5,651 bases of DNA from assembly GCA_023427575.1 (NCBI GenBank), contig JAEZAY010000189.1, positions 1-5,651 of the forward strand, given 5' to 3'. A program made the position numbers and the translations under genes. The DNA comes from Bacteroidota bacterium. GTDB taxonomy: Bacteria > Bacteroidota > Bacteroidia > Chitinophagales > Chitinophagaceae. Below the pieces are notes generated by a model. That model saw only the letters and a program-made list of their open reading frames with translations, was not told where the DNA came from and did not search any database. Shown here in pieces: positions 1 through 5,651 of the stretch. Position 1 is the stretch's first letter, and each line of letters starts with the position of its first letter.

Positions 1-345
1 CTGCTTTTATACGATGATATCAATCGTAAAGGATTTGAAGGGGATCAGGTATTGAATGGTTTTGCTGAATTTATCCGGAATGTGCTGGTCTGCAAAGACA
101 AAAAAGTGCTGGGTTTACTGGAAGTGGTCGAAAGCTTCCGTGACCGCTACGAAACAGTGGCCCGGAAAACGGAACTTTCCTTTCTTATCAGCGCCCTGAA
201 CATATTGAACGAAGCAGAAGTGAATTACCGGGCGGCCAGGAATAAACGCCTTCATGTAGAACTGACGCTGATAAAACTGACCTATCTCCGGCAGGCGCTG
301 GAAATAACCACCGGCCCGGAAGGTTCTGTTTCAAAAAAAAACTAA
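1..345 (+). CDS. dnaX: DNA polymerase III subunit gamma/tau, clamp-loader part (5' end outside window)
   Basis: DnaX is the ATPase/scaffold subunit of the replicative clamp loader, which opens the beta sliding clamp and places it on primed DNA. The frame is open from base 1, giving 114 residues before TAA at 343-345, so the N-terminal AAA+ ATPase domains lie to the left of the window. What is visible matches the helical domain III (oligomerisation collar) of Bacteroidota DnaX: an opening YDDINRKGFEGD segment, then NGFAEFIRNVLVCKD, and LTLIKLTYLRQALEI near the end. A TTG at 52 is in frame but is an internal Leu codon, not a start. The frame ends in SVSKKN-stop directly after nine A's, and the reading continues in the -1 frame (next entry). 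Read as it stands, this is a gamma-like short form. The family assignment is by recognition and I am confident of it. Whether the short product is biological or caused by a missing A in the read is open. Confidence 0.87.
   Translation: MLLYDDINRKGFEGDQVLNGFAEFIRNVLVCKDKKVLGLLEVVESFRDRYETVARKTELSFLISALNILNEAEVNYRAARNKRLHVELTLIKLTYLRQALEITTGPEGSVSKKN
333..342 (+). promoter_or_regulatory. A9 slippery tract at the dnaX frame switch
   Basis: Nine consecutive A's (333-341) followed by C. In the upstream frame the codons are TCA AAA AAA AAC TAA. The tract contains two overlapping -1 slippery heptamers in correct phase: A AAA AAA (333-339) and A AAA AAC (336-342), with a UAA stop straight after. A -1 shift leads into the tau tail frame at 342. 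Established precedents are E. coli dnaX (A AAA AAG, ribosomal -1 shift) and Thermus dnaX (A9, transcriptional slippage). A purine-rich GGAAGG at 318-323 lies 9 nt upstream, a position where E. coli dnaX has a stimulatory Shine-Dalgarno-like element, though such elements are weak in Bacteroidota. The tract and phases are seen directly; its function is inferred. A homopolymer miscall would produce the same picture. Confidence 0.6.
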
Positions 346-1058
346 CTGAAACGGCCAAAGCGGTTTCATTCCGCCAATTACACGTGGTGGCAGCACCAAC
401 ACCCAAAAACCCGGAAATAGCCGGCGCTCTGCTTTCAAAACCGGCGGCACAGGCTGCAAAACTGGTAGTGGAAACCGCTCCGCAGGAAAAAAGCTCTTTA
501 AACTCCGGCCCAGCGACTGTAATCGCCGATCCATCCCGGCCCGAACCAATAAATTCGAAAGAAAATTCAAAATCCCCGGCCTTGCCGGCCACACCCGCTA
601 CGAAAGGCCGTTTAGGCAGCCTGAATAAAATTCGGGCAGGCATTGCCAACGATCTCAATTGTAAGGATGAAAAATCGGTGATCGCATTAAATGATGATAA
701 GCTGCTTGCTCACTGGAATGAATACGCGCAATTGCTGAGGGAGCGGAAGAATCCGGCGGTTCAGTCTTTTGATATGGCCAAACTGGTGATCCATTCCGAA
801 AATAATTTCGAAGTGATTACCAATAATAACCTGGAGCAAAAATTCATTGACCAGGAGAAACGCGAGCTATCGGAATTTCTGCAGAAAGAATTCTGCAATA
901 AGTTTTTGAATTTTAGTATCAGCATCGGCGCAAATCCCCATTACCAGGAAGATTTTGAAAAACCCGTTAGCAAAAAAGACCAGTTTATAAAAATCGTGGA
1001 GGAATTCCCCTTGGTTAAAGAGGTAAAAGACCGGCTGAGGCTGGAACTCGACTATTAA
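342..1058 (+). CDS. dnaX: DnaX tau-specific C-terminal region, in the -1 frame
   Basis: This frame is open through the A run with no stop and continues LTETAKAVSFRQL directly from the SKK of the upstream frame, so the two parts are pieces of one gene. It has a Pro/Ala/Ser-rich linker (about 384-600), then a charged, helical domain (about 606-1055) starting at GRLGSLNKIRAG and ending EEFPLVKEVKDRLRLELDY, the typical C-terminus of Bacteroidota DnaX. In well-studied bacteria the tau tail binds the polymerase alpha subunit and DnaB helicase; that role is assumed here by analogy. A GTG at 384 could be called as a start for a 224-residue protein, but it is preceded by in-frame dnaX-like coding and no ribosome site, so independent initiation is unlikely. 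Expression needs a -1 ribosomal shift, RNA polymerase slippage adding one A, or a true A10 in the genome. The stop is TAA at 1056-1058, followed closely by a hairpin. Confidence 0.82.
   Translation, partial: LTETAKAVSFRQLHVVAAPTPKNPEIAGALLSKPAAQAAKLVVETAPQEKSSLNSGPATVIADPSRPEPINSKENSKSPALPATPATKGRLGSLNKIRAGIANDLNCKDEKSVIALNDDKLLAHWNEYAQLLRERKNPAVQSFDMAKLVIHSENNFEVITNNNLEQKFIDQEKRELSEFLQKEFCNKFLNFSISIGANPHYQEDFEKPVSKKDQFIKIVEEFPLVKEVKDRLRLELDY
347..368 (+). promoter_or_regulatory. Hairpin downstream of the dnaX slippery tract
   Basis: TGAAAC (347-352) pairs with GTTTCA (363-368). After a G/G mismatch (353/362), GC (354-355) pairs with GC (360-361), leaving a CAAA loop (356-359). The stem begins 4 nt after the slippery heptamer, close to the spacing of stimulatory structures in -1 frameshift signals. 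It is modest in stability, and a competing GCGG/CCGC stem (360-363 with 371-374) is possible. The pairing is visible in the sequence; a stimulatory role is inference. Confidence 0.4.
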
Positions 1059-1065
1059 TAAAATG

Positions 1066-1096
1066 AAGGCGGCGGAAACCGGGTTCCCGCCGCCTT
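1066..1096. terminator. Bidirectional terminator-like hairpin between convergent genes
   Basis: A perfect 10-bp inverted repeat, AAGGCGGCGG (1066-1075) with CCGCCGCCTT (1087-1096), encloses an 11-nt loop that can itself pair AAC with GTT. It lies 7 bp after the dnaX stop and 30 bp beyond the stop of the oppositely oriented oxidoreductase. There is no long T-run on the + strand; reading the - strand, the stem is followed by CATTTTATTA, so it is the better intrinsic terminator for the oxidoreductase. It probably serves both genes. Confidence 0.7.
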
Positions 1097-1126
1097 AGCT
1101 AATACATTGTACCGATTATTGAATTG

Positions 1127-2449
1127 CTATAATTTCATATCCCAGCCTTTTTCATAGTCTCTTTTCCAAAGCTTCGCGGCCTGCTTGTCATTTTTTATCC
1201 GGCCGGTGGCGGGATCGCAGTTGAGCGTTCTTCCGGTACGGTAAGCTATATTACCAAGCTGAGGCAAAACCGTTGAGATATGACCTTCTGAAATGGGAGA
1301 ACTCAGTTTGGTGTTATTCCGGACCGCTTCCAGAAAGTTTAGCAGGTGCAGGCTGTCGAGACGCTCGCCCATTCCCATGGTATTGGTGGCCTGAGCATCC
1401 TGGATCCTGGTTTTCACTTCTTTCACTTTTTTATTACCCATATCGAATACGCTGTACGAATCGCCGCCGGGGATCACCATGGTTCCTTTATCGCCATAAA
1501 AGATCACTCCCCTTCCACTTCCTTCCACCTCATGCGGATTGCAGCTCCTGCTTTCCCATAGCATGGCCGTATTGTTTGGAAATTCAAAAGATATGGTTTG
1601 GGTATCGGGGGTTTCCCAGTCATCATCAAAAGCAAATCGTCCGCCAGAGGAACTCACCTTGGAGGGAAAGCTAACGTTGAGCCCCCAGCGCATTACATCC
1701 AGTTCATGGGTACCGTTGTTCAGTGCTTCTCCTGTTCCCCAGTTCCAGAACCAGTGCCAGTTATAATGAATCAGGTTGTCCGTGAACTCACGACGGGGCG
1801 CAGGGCCCTGCCATAATTCAAAATCCAGGTTCGCGGGAACGGCCACTTTTTTCCCCTTCCCTATCGATTTTCGTCCGTTCGCATACCAGCCTTTGGCGAA
1901 ATAAACCCGGCCGATGATACCATCGTGCAATGATTGCATGGCTTCCACTACTCCGGGGAAAGAACGCCGCTGGTTGCCCATTTGGACCAGCTTATTGTAT
2001 TTCTTCTGTGCTTCCACCAGGATTTCTCCTTCAGCCGGACTATGTGAACAGGGTTTTTCAAGGTATACATGCTTTCCTGCCTTCAAGGCCATCAGCGCCG
2101 CCGGTGCATGCCAGTGGTCGGGGGCCGCAACGGTGAGCGCATCCATGTCTTTCACCTCCAGCATTTTTCTGATATCGGTAAACCCCTGTGGTTTTTTACC
2201 CGAAACTTTTTCGATTTCAGCTACGGTTTTATCCAAAACCAACTTATCAACATCACAGATATATCCCACTTCAACATTGGGCAGTTGTGCCAGCATCCGC
2301 GCCAGGTAAAATCCCCTGCTGTTTGTCCCCATCACGCCGATTACCACTTTATCGTTTGGGGCTCCATCAAAAGCCCAGGATTTGCCGGCAAACATTAATC
2401 CGGCGGTTGTAAGCGAGGTAGCATGTAAGAATGTTCTGCGATTCATCAT
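1127..2449 (-). CDS. Gfo/Idh/MocA family oxidoreductase with Tat signal
   Basis: A 440-residue NAD(P)-dependent oxidoreductase-type protein, normal length for the secreted Bacteroidota members of this family, which act on sugars, sugar acids, inositols or related polyols. The N-terminus has a twin-arginine signal (NRRTFLH, residues 3-9), a hydrophobic stretch and a likely cleavage site after SWA (24-26), so export through Tat with a bound cofactor is expected. The Rossmann fold begins at KVVIGVMGTNSRG (34-46). The family EKP motif is at 131-133, with Lys132 the usual catalytic/cofactor-contacting residue. GNQRRS (158-163) and the GTHELD segment (His248, Asp251) fit the C-terminal substrate domain. 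The start is either of two adjacent ATGs (2449 or 2446); both leave the Tat motif intact. The stop is TAG. It stands alone, divergent from the E2 gene and convergent with dnaX, so neighbours give no substrate clue. Substrate and exact reaction are unknown. Confidence 0.92.
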   Translation of the reverse strand: MMNRRTFLHATSLTTAGLMFAGKSWAFDGAPNDKVVIGVMGTNSRGFYLARMLAQLPNVEVGYICDVDKLVLDKTVAEIEKVSGKKPQGFTDIRKMLEVKDMDALTVAAPDHWHAPAALMALKAGKHVYLEKPCSHSPAEGEILVEAQKKYNKLVQMGNQRRSFPGVVEAMQSLHDGIIGRVYFAKGWYANGRKSIGKGKKVAVPANLDFELWQGPAPRREFTDNLIHYNWHWFWNWGTGEALNNGTHELDVMRWGLNVSFPSKVSSSGGRFAFDDDWETPDTQTISFEFPNNTAMLWESRSCNPHEVEGSGRGVIFYGDKGTMVIPGGDSYSVFDMGNKKVKEVKTRIQDAQATNTMGMGERLDSLHLLNFLEAVRNNTKLSSPISEGHISTVLPQLGNIAYRTGRTLNCDPATGRIKNDKQAAKLWKRDYEKGWDMKL

Positions 2450-2738
2450 TGGTTGTTTATAATTGAAGAGATTGAACCGAAATCAGTTCGAACGACAGGC
2501 AATCTAACAAAAACTGCTTATAATAATTCAGCGTTGGGGAAGATTCCCGGTTTTCCTGCATCAGACAAACTGCTTTTAGCTTCTCTGCGGAAAACTTCCT
2601 CCGCTTCATTCCGGGATTCATCTTTACTGAATAAACTTTTAATTCCTCATTTTGATTTAATTTCACCGCTCGATTCAAATCCCGGCGCCAGTAATCCGCT
2701 GGAATCCGGCAAATACATAACCGATAACGAATAACAAT
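2450..2738. other. Divergent intergenic region, no convincing gene
   Basis: These 289 bases separate the start codons of the leftward oxidoreductase and the rightward E2 gene and must hold both promoters. The region is more A/T-rich than the flanking genes. A TCATTTTG at 2647-2654 matches 7 of 8 positions of the Bacteroidota -7 element (TAnnTTTG), about 90 bp before the E2 ATG, but I see no good -33 TTTG partner. An 8-bp palindrome GTTCGAAC lies at 2486-2493; one such site could be chance. No Shine-Dalgarno precedes either start. An open frame across the region begins only at TTG and has no family resemblance, so it is not called as a gene. Confidence 0.5.
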
Positions 2739-4427
2739 ATGGCTGAAGCGATCTTAATGCCCCGATTGAGTGATACAATGACCGAAGGTGTAATTGCTGC
2801 CTGGCATAAAAAAGTTGGCGACCCGGTTAAAAAGGGAGATCTGCTGGCGGAAGTGGAAACCGATAAGGCTACCATGGAACTGGAAAGTTATAAAGATGGA
2901 ACCTTGTTACATATTGGAACCGATACCGGTGGCAAACTGCAGGTAAACGATCTGCTGGCAATTATTGGCAAAGAAGGCGAAGATATCAGCAGCATTCTTT
3001 CCGGCAAGGGGGGATCAGAAGCAAAACAGGAAGCGCCAGCCGCAGCGGAAAAACCACAGCAGGAAGCAACTCCTACACCAGCCGGCCAGAAACCGGCAAA
3101 CAGCGGCGAAAGCCTGGATCTTAAAACCATCCCGGAGGTAATTCTGATGCCCCGGCTTAGTGATACCATGACCGAAGGCGTTATCGCCGGCTGGCATAAA
3201 AAAATCGGCGATACCGTTAAAAAGGGCGATCTGCTGGCCGATGTGGAGACCGACAAGGCCACCATGGAACTGGAAAGTTATAAGGACGGAAAACTTTTAT
3301 ATATCGGCGCGGAAAAGGGCGACCGGGTTGCGGTAAATGCTCTATTATGCATTATTGGCGACGAATCGAAAGTGGATGTGGACAAGATCGTTGCTGCCTC
3401 CAAAAACCAGTCTTCCGGATCGCAAGCCGGTGAGCAGGCAGATAAAGAAATTGTTACACCTGCCGACAGCGGCGCTGAACAAATGGCCGTTGAAGACCGA
3501 TCCAAAGAAGCCGTTCCGACAGGAGTTGAATCCTCGGGTTCGGGGGGCGCTACAGAAGGAAGAGTAAAAGCTTCGCCGCTTGCTAAAAAACTGGCTGCAG
3601 AAAAAGGCATTGATATCAGCCAGGTGCAGGGTTCAGGCGATAATGGCAGAGTAACTAAAAAAGATATCGACGGTTTTGTTCCGGCAGCTAAGAAAGAATC
3701 TGCACCACAGGCTTCAGGATCAGCTGCCGCTGCGAGTGCCGGCCAGGAAAGTTTTGAAGAAGTAGCGGTATCGCAAATGCGTAAAACCATTGCGAAGAGG
3801 TTGGCAGAAAGCAAATATTCAGCCCCTCATTTTTATCTTACCATGGTGATTGATATGGATAAGGCCGTTGAAAGCCGTACCCGGATCAACGAAGTAGCGC
3901 CGGTTAAGATTTCGTTCAATGATATGGTTTTAAAAGCATGCGCTATCGCATTGAAGCAGCATCCGAAAGTAAACAGTAGCTGGAGGGGCGATAAGATCCG
4001 GATCAATCAGCATGTGCATATCGGCGTGGCCGTAGCCGTTGACGAAGGATTGCTGGTTCCTGTTGTTCGGTTTGCCGATACAAAATCATTGTCACAGATC
4101 GGAACAGAAGTGAAAGAGTTTGCAAAGAAGGCTAAAGATAAAAAATTGCAGCCGGCCGATTGGGAAGGGAATACTTTCACCATTTCAAACCTGGGAATGT
4201 TTGGTATTGATGAATTTACTGCAATCATAAACCCACCAGATGCCTGTATACTGGCTGTTGGTGCCATTCAACAGGTTCCTGTTGTGAAAGACGGCGAGGT
4301 TAAACCGGGTAACATTATGAAGGTTACGATGAGCTGCGATCATCGCGTGGTTGATGGTGCAAGTGGTGCGGCCTTTTTACAAACGTTGAAGGGCCTGCTG
4401 GAAGAACCGCTTCGAATGCTCGTTTAA
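2739..4427 (+). CDS. Pyruvate dehydrogenase complex dihydrolipoyllysine acetyltransferase (E2)
   Basis: E2 forms the core of the cytoplasmic pyruvate dehydrogenase complex: its lipoyl arm takes the acetyl group from E1, passes it to CoA to make acetyl-CoA, and is re-oxidised by E3. The 562-residue protein shows the full order of domains: lipoyl domain 1 (about 3-80, lipoylated Lys43 in ETDKATME), a linker, lipoyl domain 2 (about 133-210, Lys173), a long Ala/Pro/Gly/Ser-rich linker, peripheral subunit-binding domain (about 276-313, [15 protein letters not shown] to TKKDIDGF), and the trimer-forming catalytic domain (about 340-562) with the active-site DHRVVDG motif (534-540, His535, Asp539). 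The [11 protein letters not shown] lipoyl start and overall organisation resemble the mitochondrial/alphaproteobacterial-type PDH E2 rather than the E. coli AceF type; a 2-oxoglutarate or branched-chain E2 is less likely. The ATG is preceded by A-rich sequence without a Shine-Dalgarno. No E1 or E3 gene is in the window. Ends TAA, followed by a terminator, so it is last in or alone in its transcript. Confidence 0.93.
   Translation: MAEAILMPRLSDTMTEGVIAAWHKKVGDPVKKGDLLAEVETDKATMELESYKDGTLLHIGTDTGGKLQVNDLLAIIGKEGEDISSILSGKGGSEAKQEAPAAAEKPQQEATPTPAGQKPANSGESLDLKTIPEVILMPRLSDTMTEGVIAGWHKKIGDTVKKGDLLADVETDKATMELESYKDGKLLYIGAEKGDRVAVNALLCIIGDESKVDVDKIVAASKNQSSGSQAGEQADKEIVTPADSGAEQMAVEDRSKEAVPTGVESSGSGGATEGRVKASPLAKKLAAEKGIDISQVQGSGDNGRVTKKDIDGFVPAAKKESAPQASGSAAAASAGQESFEEVAVSQMRKTIAKRLAESKYSAPHFYLTMVIDMDKAVESRTRINEVAPVKISFNDMVLKACAIALKQHPKVNSSWRGDKIRINQHVHIGVAVAVDEGLLVPVVRFADTKSLSQIGTEVKEFAKKAKDKKLQPADWEGNTFTISNLGMFGIDEFTAIINPPDACILAVGAIQQVPVVKDGEVKPGNIMKVTMSCDHRVVDGASGAAFLQTLKGLLEEPLRMLV
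2745..2972 (+). repeat. Lipoyl-domain repeat, copy 1 of 2
   Basis: Residues 3-78 of the E2 are repeated 130 residues (390 bp) later. By eye about 78% of residues agree over the whole unit, with only 4 differences in the 50 residues from Ile5 to Gly54. The DNA is also close around the lipoyl-lysine codons, with the differences there at silent third positions. Tandem lipoyl domains are normal in E2 proteins. Confidence 0.85.
3135..3362 (+). repeat. Lipoyl-domain repeat, copy 2 of 2
   Basis: Residues 133-208 of the E2, the second lipoyl domain, with lipoyl Lys173. It differs from copy 1 mostly after residue 185, where the exposed end of the domain is less constrained. The N-terminal two thirds are nearly identical to copy 1, suggesting recent duplication or continuing gene conversion. 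Confidence 0.85.
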
Positions 4428-4451
4428 TTTAATTGGAATTTAATAGCATGT

Positions 4452-4484
4452 AAGACCCTGTATTAGCAGGGTCTTTTCATTTTG
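4452..4484 (+). terminator. Intrinsic terminator after the E2 gene
   Basis: AAGACCCTG (4452-4460) pairs perfectly with CAGGGTCTT (4467-4475) around a 6-nt loop TATTAG. The stem is followed by a T-rich tract (TTTTCATTTTG). It begins 24 bp after the E2 stop codon and 98 bp before the next start, so the E2 gene and the amidohydrolase are probably separate transcripts. Confidence 0.85.
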
Positions 4485-4527
4485 TACAGGCCCTGCTTCC
4501 GGATCTGCTTTCGAATTTTTAGTAAAT

Positions 4528-4535
4528 TACTTTTA
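4528..4535 (+). promoter_or_regulatory. Possible Bacteroidota -7 element before the amidohydrolase
   Basis: TACTTTTA matches 7 of 8 positions of TAnnTTTG, the -7 consensus of the Bacteroidota primary sigma factor. It lies downstream of the terminator and 14 bp before the ATG, implying a very short leader. The upstream partner is poor (TTTC at 4509-4512 instead of TTTG, and the spacing is short), so this is a weak call. Confidence 0.25.
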
Positions 4536-4549
4536 CTCAAACCTTCATT

Positions 4550-5551
4550 ATGAAATATTCATTTTTAGCGTTCTCTGTTTTATTTTTTCTGTCGGCATGC
4601 GCTCAAAATAAAGTTGACAATAATACCCGAACCATTGTTTTTGATGGAGTGAATGTTATTCCCATGGACAGGGAAACCATTTTGGCAAATCATGTTGTTG
4701 TAGTGACGGATGGCCGGATTGCAGAGATCGGAGAAAAAGGAAAAGTGAAATATCCATCTGATGCGATGGTGATTGAAGGCAAAGGTAAATACCTGATTCC
4801 AGGACTGGCGGAAATGCATGCGCATGTGCCTCCCGTGGATGATATAGCGCCAATGAAAGAAACCCTGCGTTTGTTTGCATTACATGGCATCACAACTATC
4901 AGGGGCATGCTGGGTCATCCCCTGCATCTGGAGCTAAGAAAACAATTGCAGAACGGCGAAATTCAGGGCCCCCGTTTTTATACTTCTGGCCCTTCCTTTA
5001 ATGGCAGCAGTGTAAAAACGCCTGAAGATGGAGCTAAAATGGTTCGCGACCAGCACAGCGCCGGTTATGATTTTCTGAAATTACATCCGGGACTTGTTCC
5101 TGAAACTTTTAAAGCCATTGCGGAAACTGCCAACGAATTAAAGTTTCCATTTGCCGGCCATGTTTCTTATAAAGTTGGGATCTGGAGGGCGATTGATGCG
5201 GGCTATGCAAGCGTGGACCACCTGGACGGCTTCGTTGAATCACTGGTTCCCGGTATTGAAAACATTCCCGAACAGGATGCCGGTCTTTTCGGACTGTATA
5301 TTGCCGATCGCGCGGATACATCCCGTATTGACACCCTGATGCAGGCACTAAAGAAAAACAATATCTGGATCGTACCCACCCAGGCCCTGGCCGAACGATG
5401 GCTGTCGCCGCGGTATTCAATGGATGAATTGACCAATGCCACCGAGAAGAAATATATGACGGCCAACCAGCAATCGAATTGGATGAACGCCAAAAAATCG
5501 ATGATGGAAATTCCGAAGTATAATAAAGAAGCCGCGATTCGCTATGAGTAA
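4550..5551 (+). CDS. Amidohydrolase-family lipoprotein, cut short by an in-frame TAA
   Basis: An imidazolonepropionase-like metal-dependent amidohydrolase, a family that hydrolyses cyclic amides, dipeptides and related C-N bonds; the substrate here is unknown. The N-terminus MKYSFLAFSVLFFLSAC is a lipoprotein signal with lipobox LSAC and lipidated Cys17, placing it in the cell envelope. The beta-sandwich segment follows (about 28-84), then the metal-binding HAH (His90, His92) after GLAEM, the probable carboxylated Lys177 in FLKLHP, His204 in AGHVS and His224 in VDHLDG. The frame stops at 5549-5551 after IRYE (333 residues), yet the same frame continues with family-like sequence, including the GxDAP motif holding the last metal/catalytic Asp. 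Family members are usually well over 400 residues. The truncated protein lacks that Asp and should be inactive. The ATG has no Shine-Dalgarno, as elsewhere here. It is either a decaying gene or a victim of base errors near the end of the sequence. Confidence 0.85.
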   Translation: MKYSFLAFSVLFFLSACAQNKVDNNTRTIVFDGVNVIPMDRETILANHVVVVTDGRIAEIGEKGKVKYPSDAMVIEGKGKYLIPGLAEMHAHVPPVDDIAPMKETLRLFALHGITTIRGMLGHPLHLELRKQLQNGEIQGPRFYTSGPSFNGSSVKTPEDGAKMVRDQHSAGYDFLKLHPGLVPETFKAIAETANELKFPFAGHVSYKVGIWRAIDAGYASVDHLDGFVESLVPGIENIPEQDAGLFGLYIADRADTSRIDTLMQALKKNNIWIVPTQALAERWLSPRYSMDELTNATEKKYMTANQQSNWMNAKKSMMEIPKYNKEAAIRYE

Positions 5552-5651
5552 CTTCGCCGCAAACTGATCAAGGCCTGGAACGATTATGGAGTGGGCCTTT
5601 TGTTGGGCTGAGATGCGCCGCAGGTCTTTAACGTACCGGGTCCTTCCACCC
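5552..5651 (+). pseudogene. In-frame continuation of the amidohydrolase, with a second stop; runs off the window
   Basis: Reading on in the same frame after the TAA gives LRRKLIKAWNDYGVGLLLG, a TGA at 5609-5611, then DAPQVFNVPG. The last part is the C-terminal GSDAPQ-type motif of this family, with a stop where Ser is normal. The Asp at 5612-5614 corresponds to residue 355 of the intact reading and would be the conserved metal-linked Asp. There is no frameshift, only two nonsense codons, so the continuity of homology is clear. The gene's 3' end is outside the window. Confidence 0.75.

Noticed and set aside
188..658. Long - strand open frame opposite dnaX
   Set aside because: It is antisense to clearly recognisable DnaX coding on both sides of the frame switch, and its Ala/Ser/Phe-rich translation is typical of shadow frames.
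384..1058. Independent gene starting at GTG 384
   Set aside because: The frame is open and DnaX-like upstream of this GTG through the A run, and the protein is the tau tail of DnaX, not a separate gene family.
2486..2493. GTTCGAAC palindrome as an operator
   Set aside because: Single 8-bp palindrome with no second copy nearby; expected by chance often enough that a regulator site cannot be supported.
2457..2678. 73-codon - strand open frame in the same intergenic region
   Set aside because: No recognisable domain and it would occupy the promoter region of the oxidoreductase. A brief resemblance of MKRRKFSAEKLKAV to transposase helix-turn-helix starts is too short to support.
2453..2734. 93-codon + strand open frame ending 5 bp before the E2 start
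   Set aside because: It begins at TTG with no ribosome site, has no recognisable family features, covers the divergent promoter region, and its Ser/Leu/Asn-rich composition looks like translated noncoding DNA.
3278..3814. 178-codon - strand open frame within the E2 gene
   Set aside because: Antisense to the lipoyl/linker coding; low-complexity Ala/Ser/Pro content reflects the E2 linker read backwards.
5549..5611. Stop-codon reassignment or selenocysteine to explain the amidohydrolase stops
   Set aside because: TAA is a genuine terminator of other genes in the window, two different stop codons are involved, and the TGA replaces an expected Ser, not Cys.

Overview
The window looks like a chromosomal piece of a Bacteroidota bacterium, probably in or near the Chitinophagaceae. 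This rests on protein style (DnaX C-terminus, a two-lipoyl-domain pyruvate dehydrogenase E2, a Tat-exported Gfo/Idh/MocA oxidoreductase, an amidohydrolase lipoprotein), moderate GC content, and start codons preceded by A/T-rich sequence with no clear Shine-Dalgarno. The taxonomic call is inference from recognition, not from a search.

Layout. (1) Positions 1-1058, + strand: the 3' part of dnaX (DNA polymerase III clamp-loader subunit gamma/tau), in two reading frames. The first frame covers the clamp-loader body and stops at 343-345, right after a run of nine A's (333-341). The -1 frame is open through the A run and encodes a Pro/Ala-rich linker and the conserved C-terminal tau domain to 1058. 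A hairpin (347-368) follows the A run. (2) 1066-1096: a GC-rich perfect inverted repeat between convergent genes, probably a bidirectional terminator. (3) 1127-2449, - strand: a Gfo/Idh/MocA-family oxidoreductase with a twin-arginine signal. (4) 2450-2738: a divergent intergenic region with no convincing gene. (5) 2739-4427, + strand: dihydrolipoyllysine acetyltransferase (E2 of pyruvate dehydrogenase) with two near-duplicate lipoyl domains, then a clear intrinsic terminator (4452-4484). (6) 4550-5651, + strand: an amidohydrolase lipoprotein gene interrupted by two in-frame stops (TAA at 5549, TGA at 5609) and running off the right edge.

The genes are unrelated housekeeping or metabolic functions (replication, sugar or cofactor-type redox, pyruvate oxidation, hydrolysis of an unknown cyclic amide or peptide-like substrate) and do not form one operon or pathway. 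I see no mobile element, CRISPR array, tRNA or rRNA. The most interesting signal is the dnaX A9 tract. It sits just after the clamp-loader domains, as in the recoding systems of Escherichia coli and Thermus dnaX, but here the unshifted frame would give the short gamma-like form and the shifted frame the long tau form. A one-base homopolymer sequencing error is the main competing explanation.
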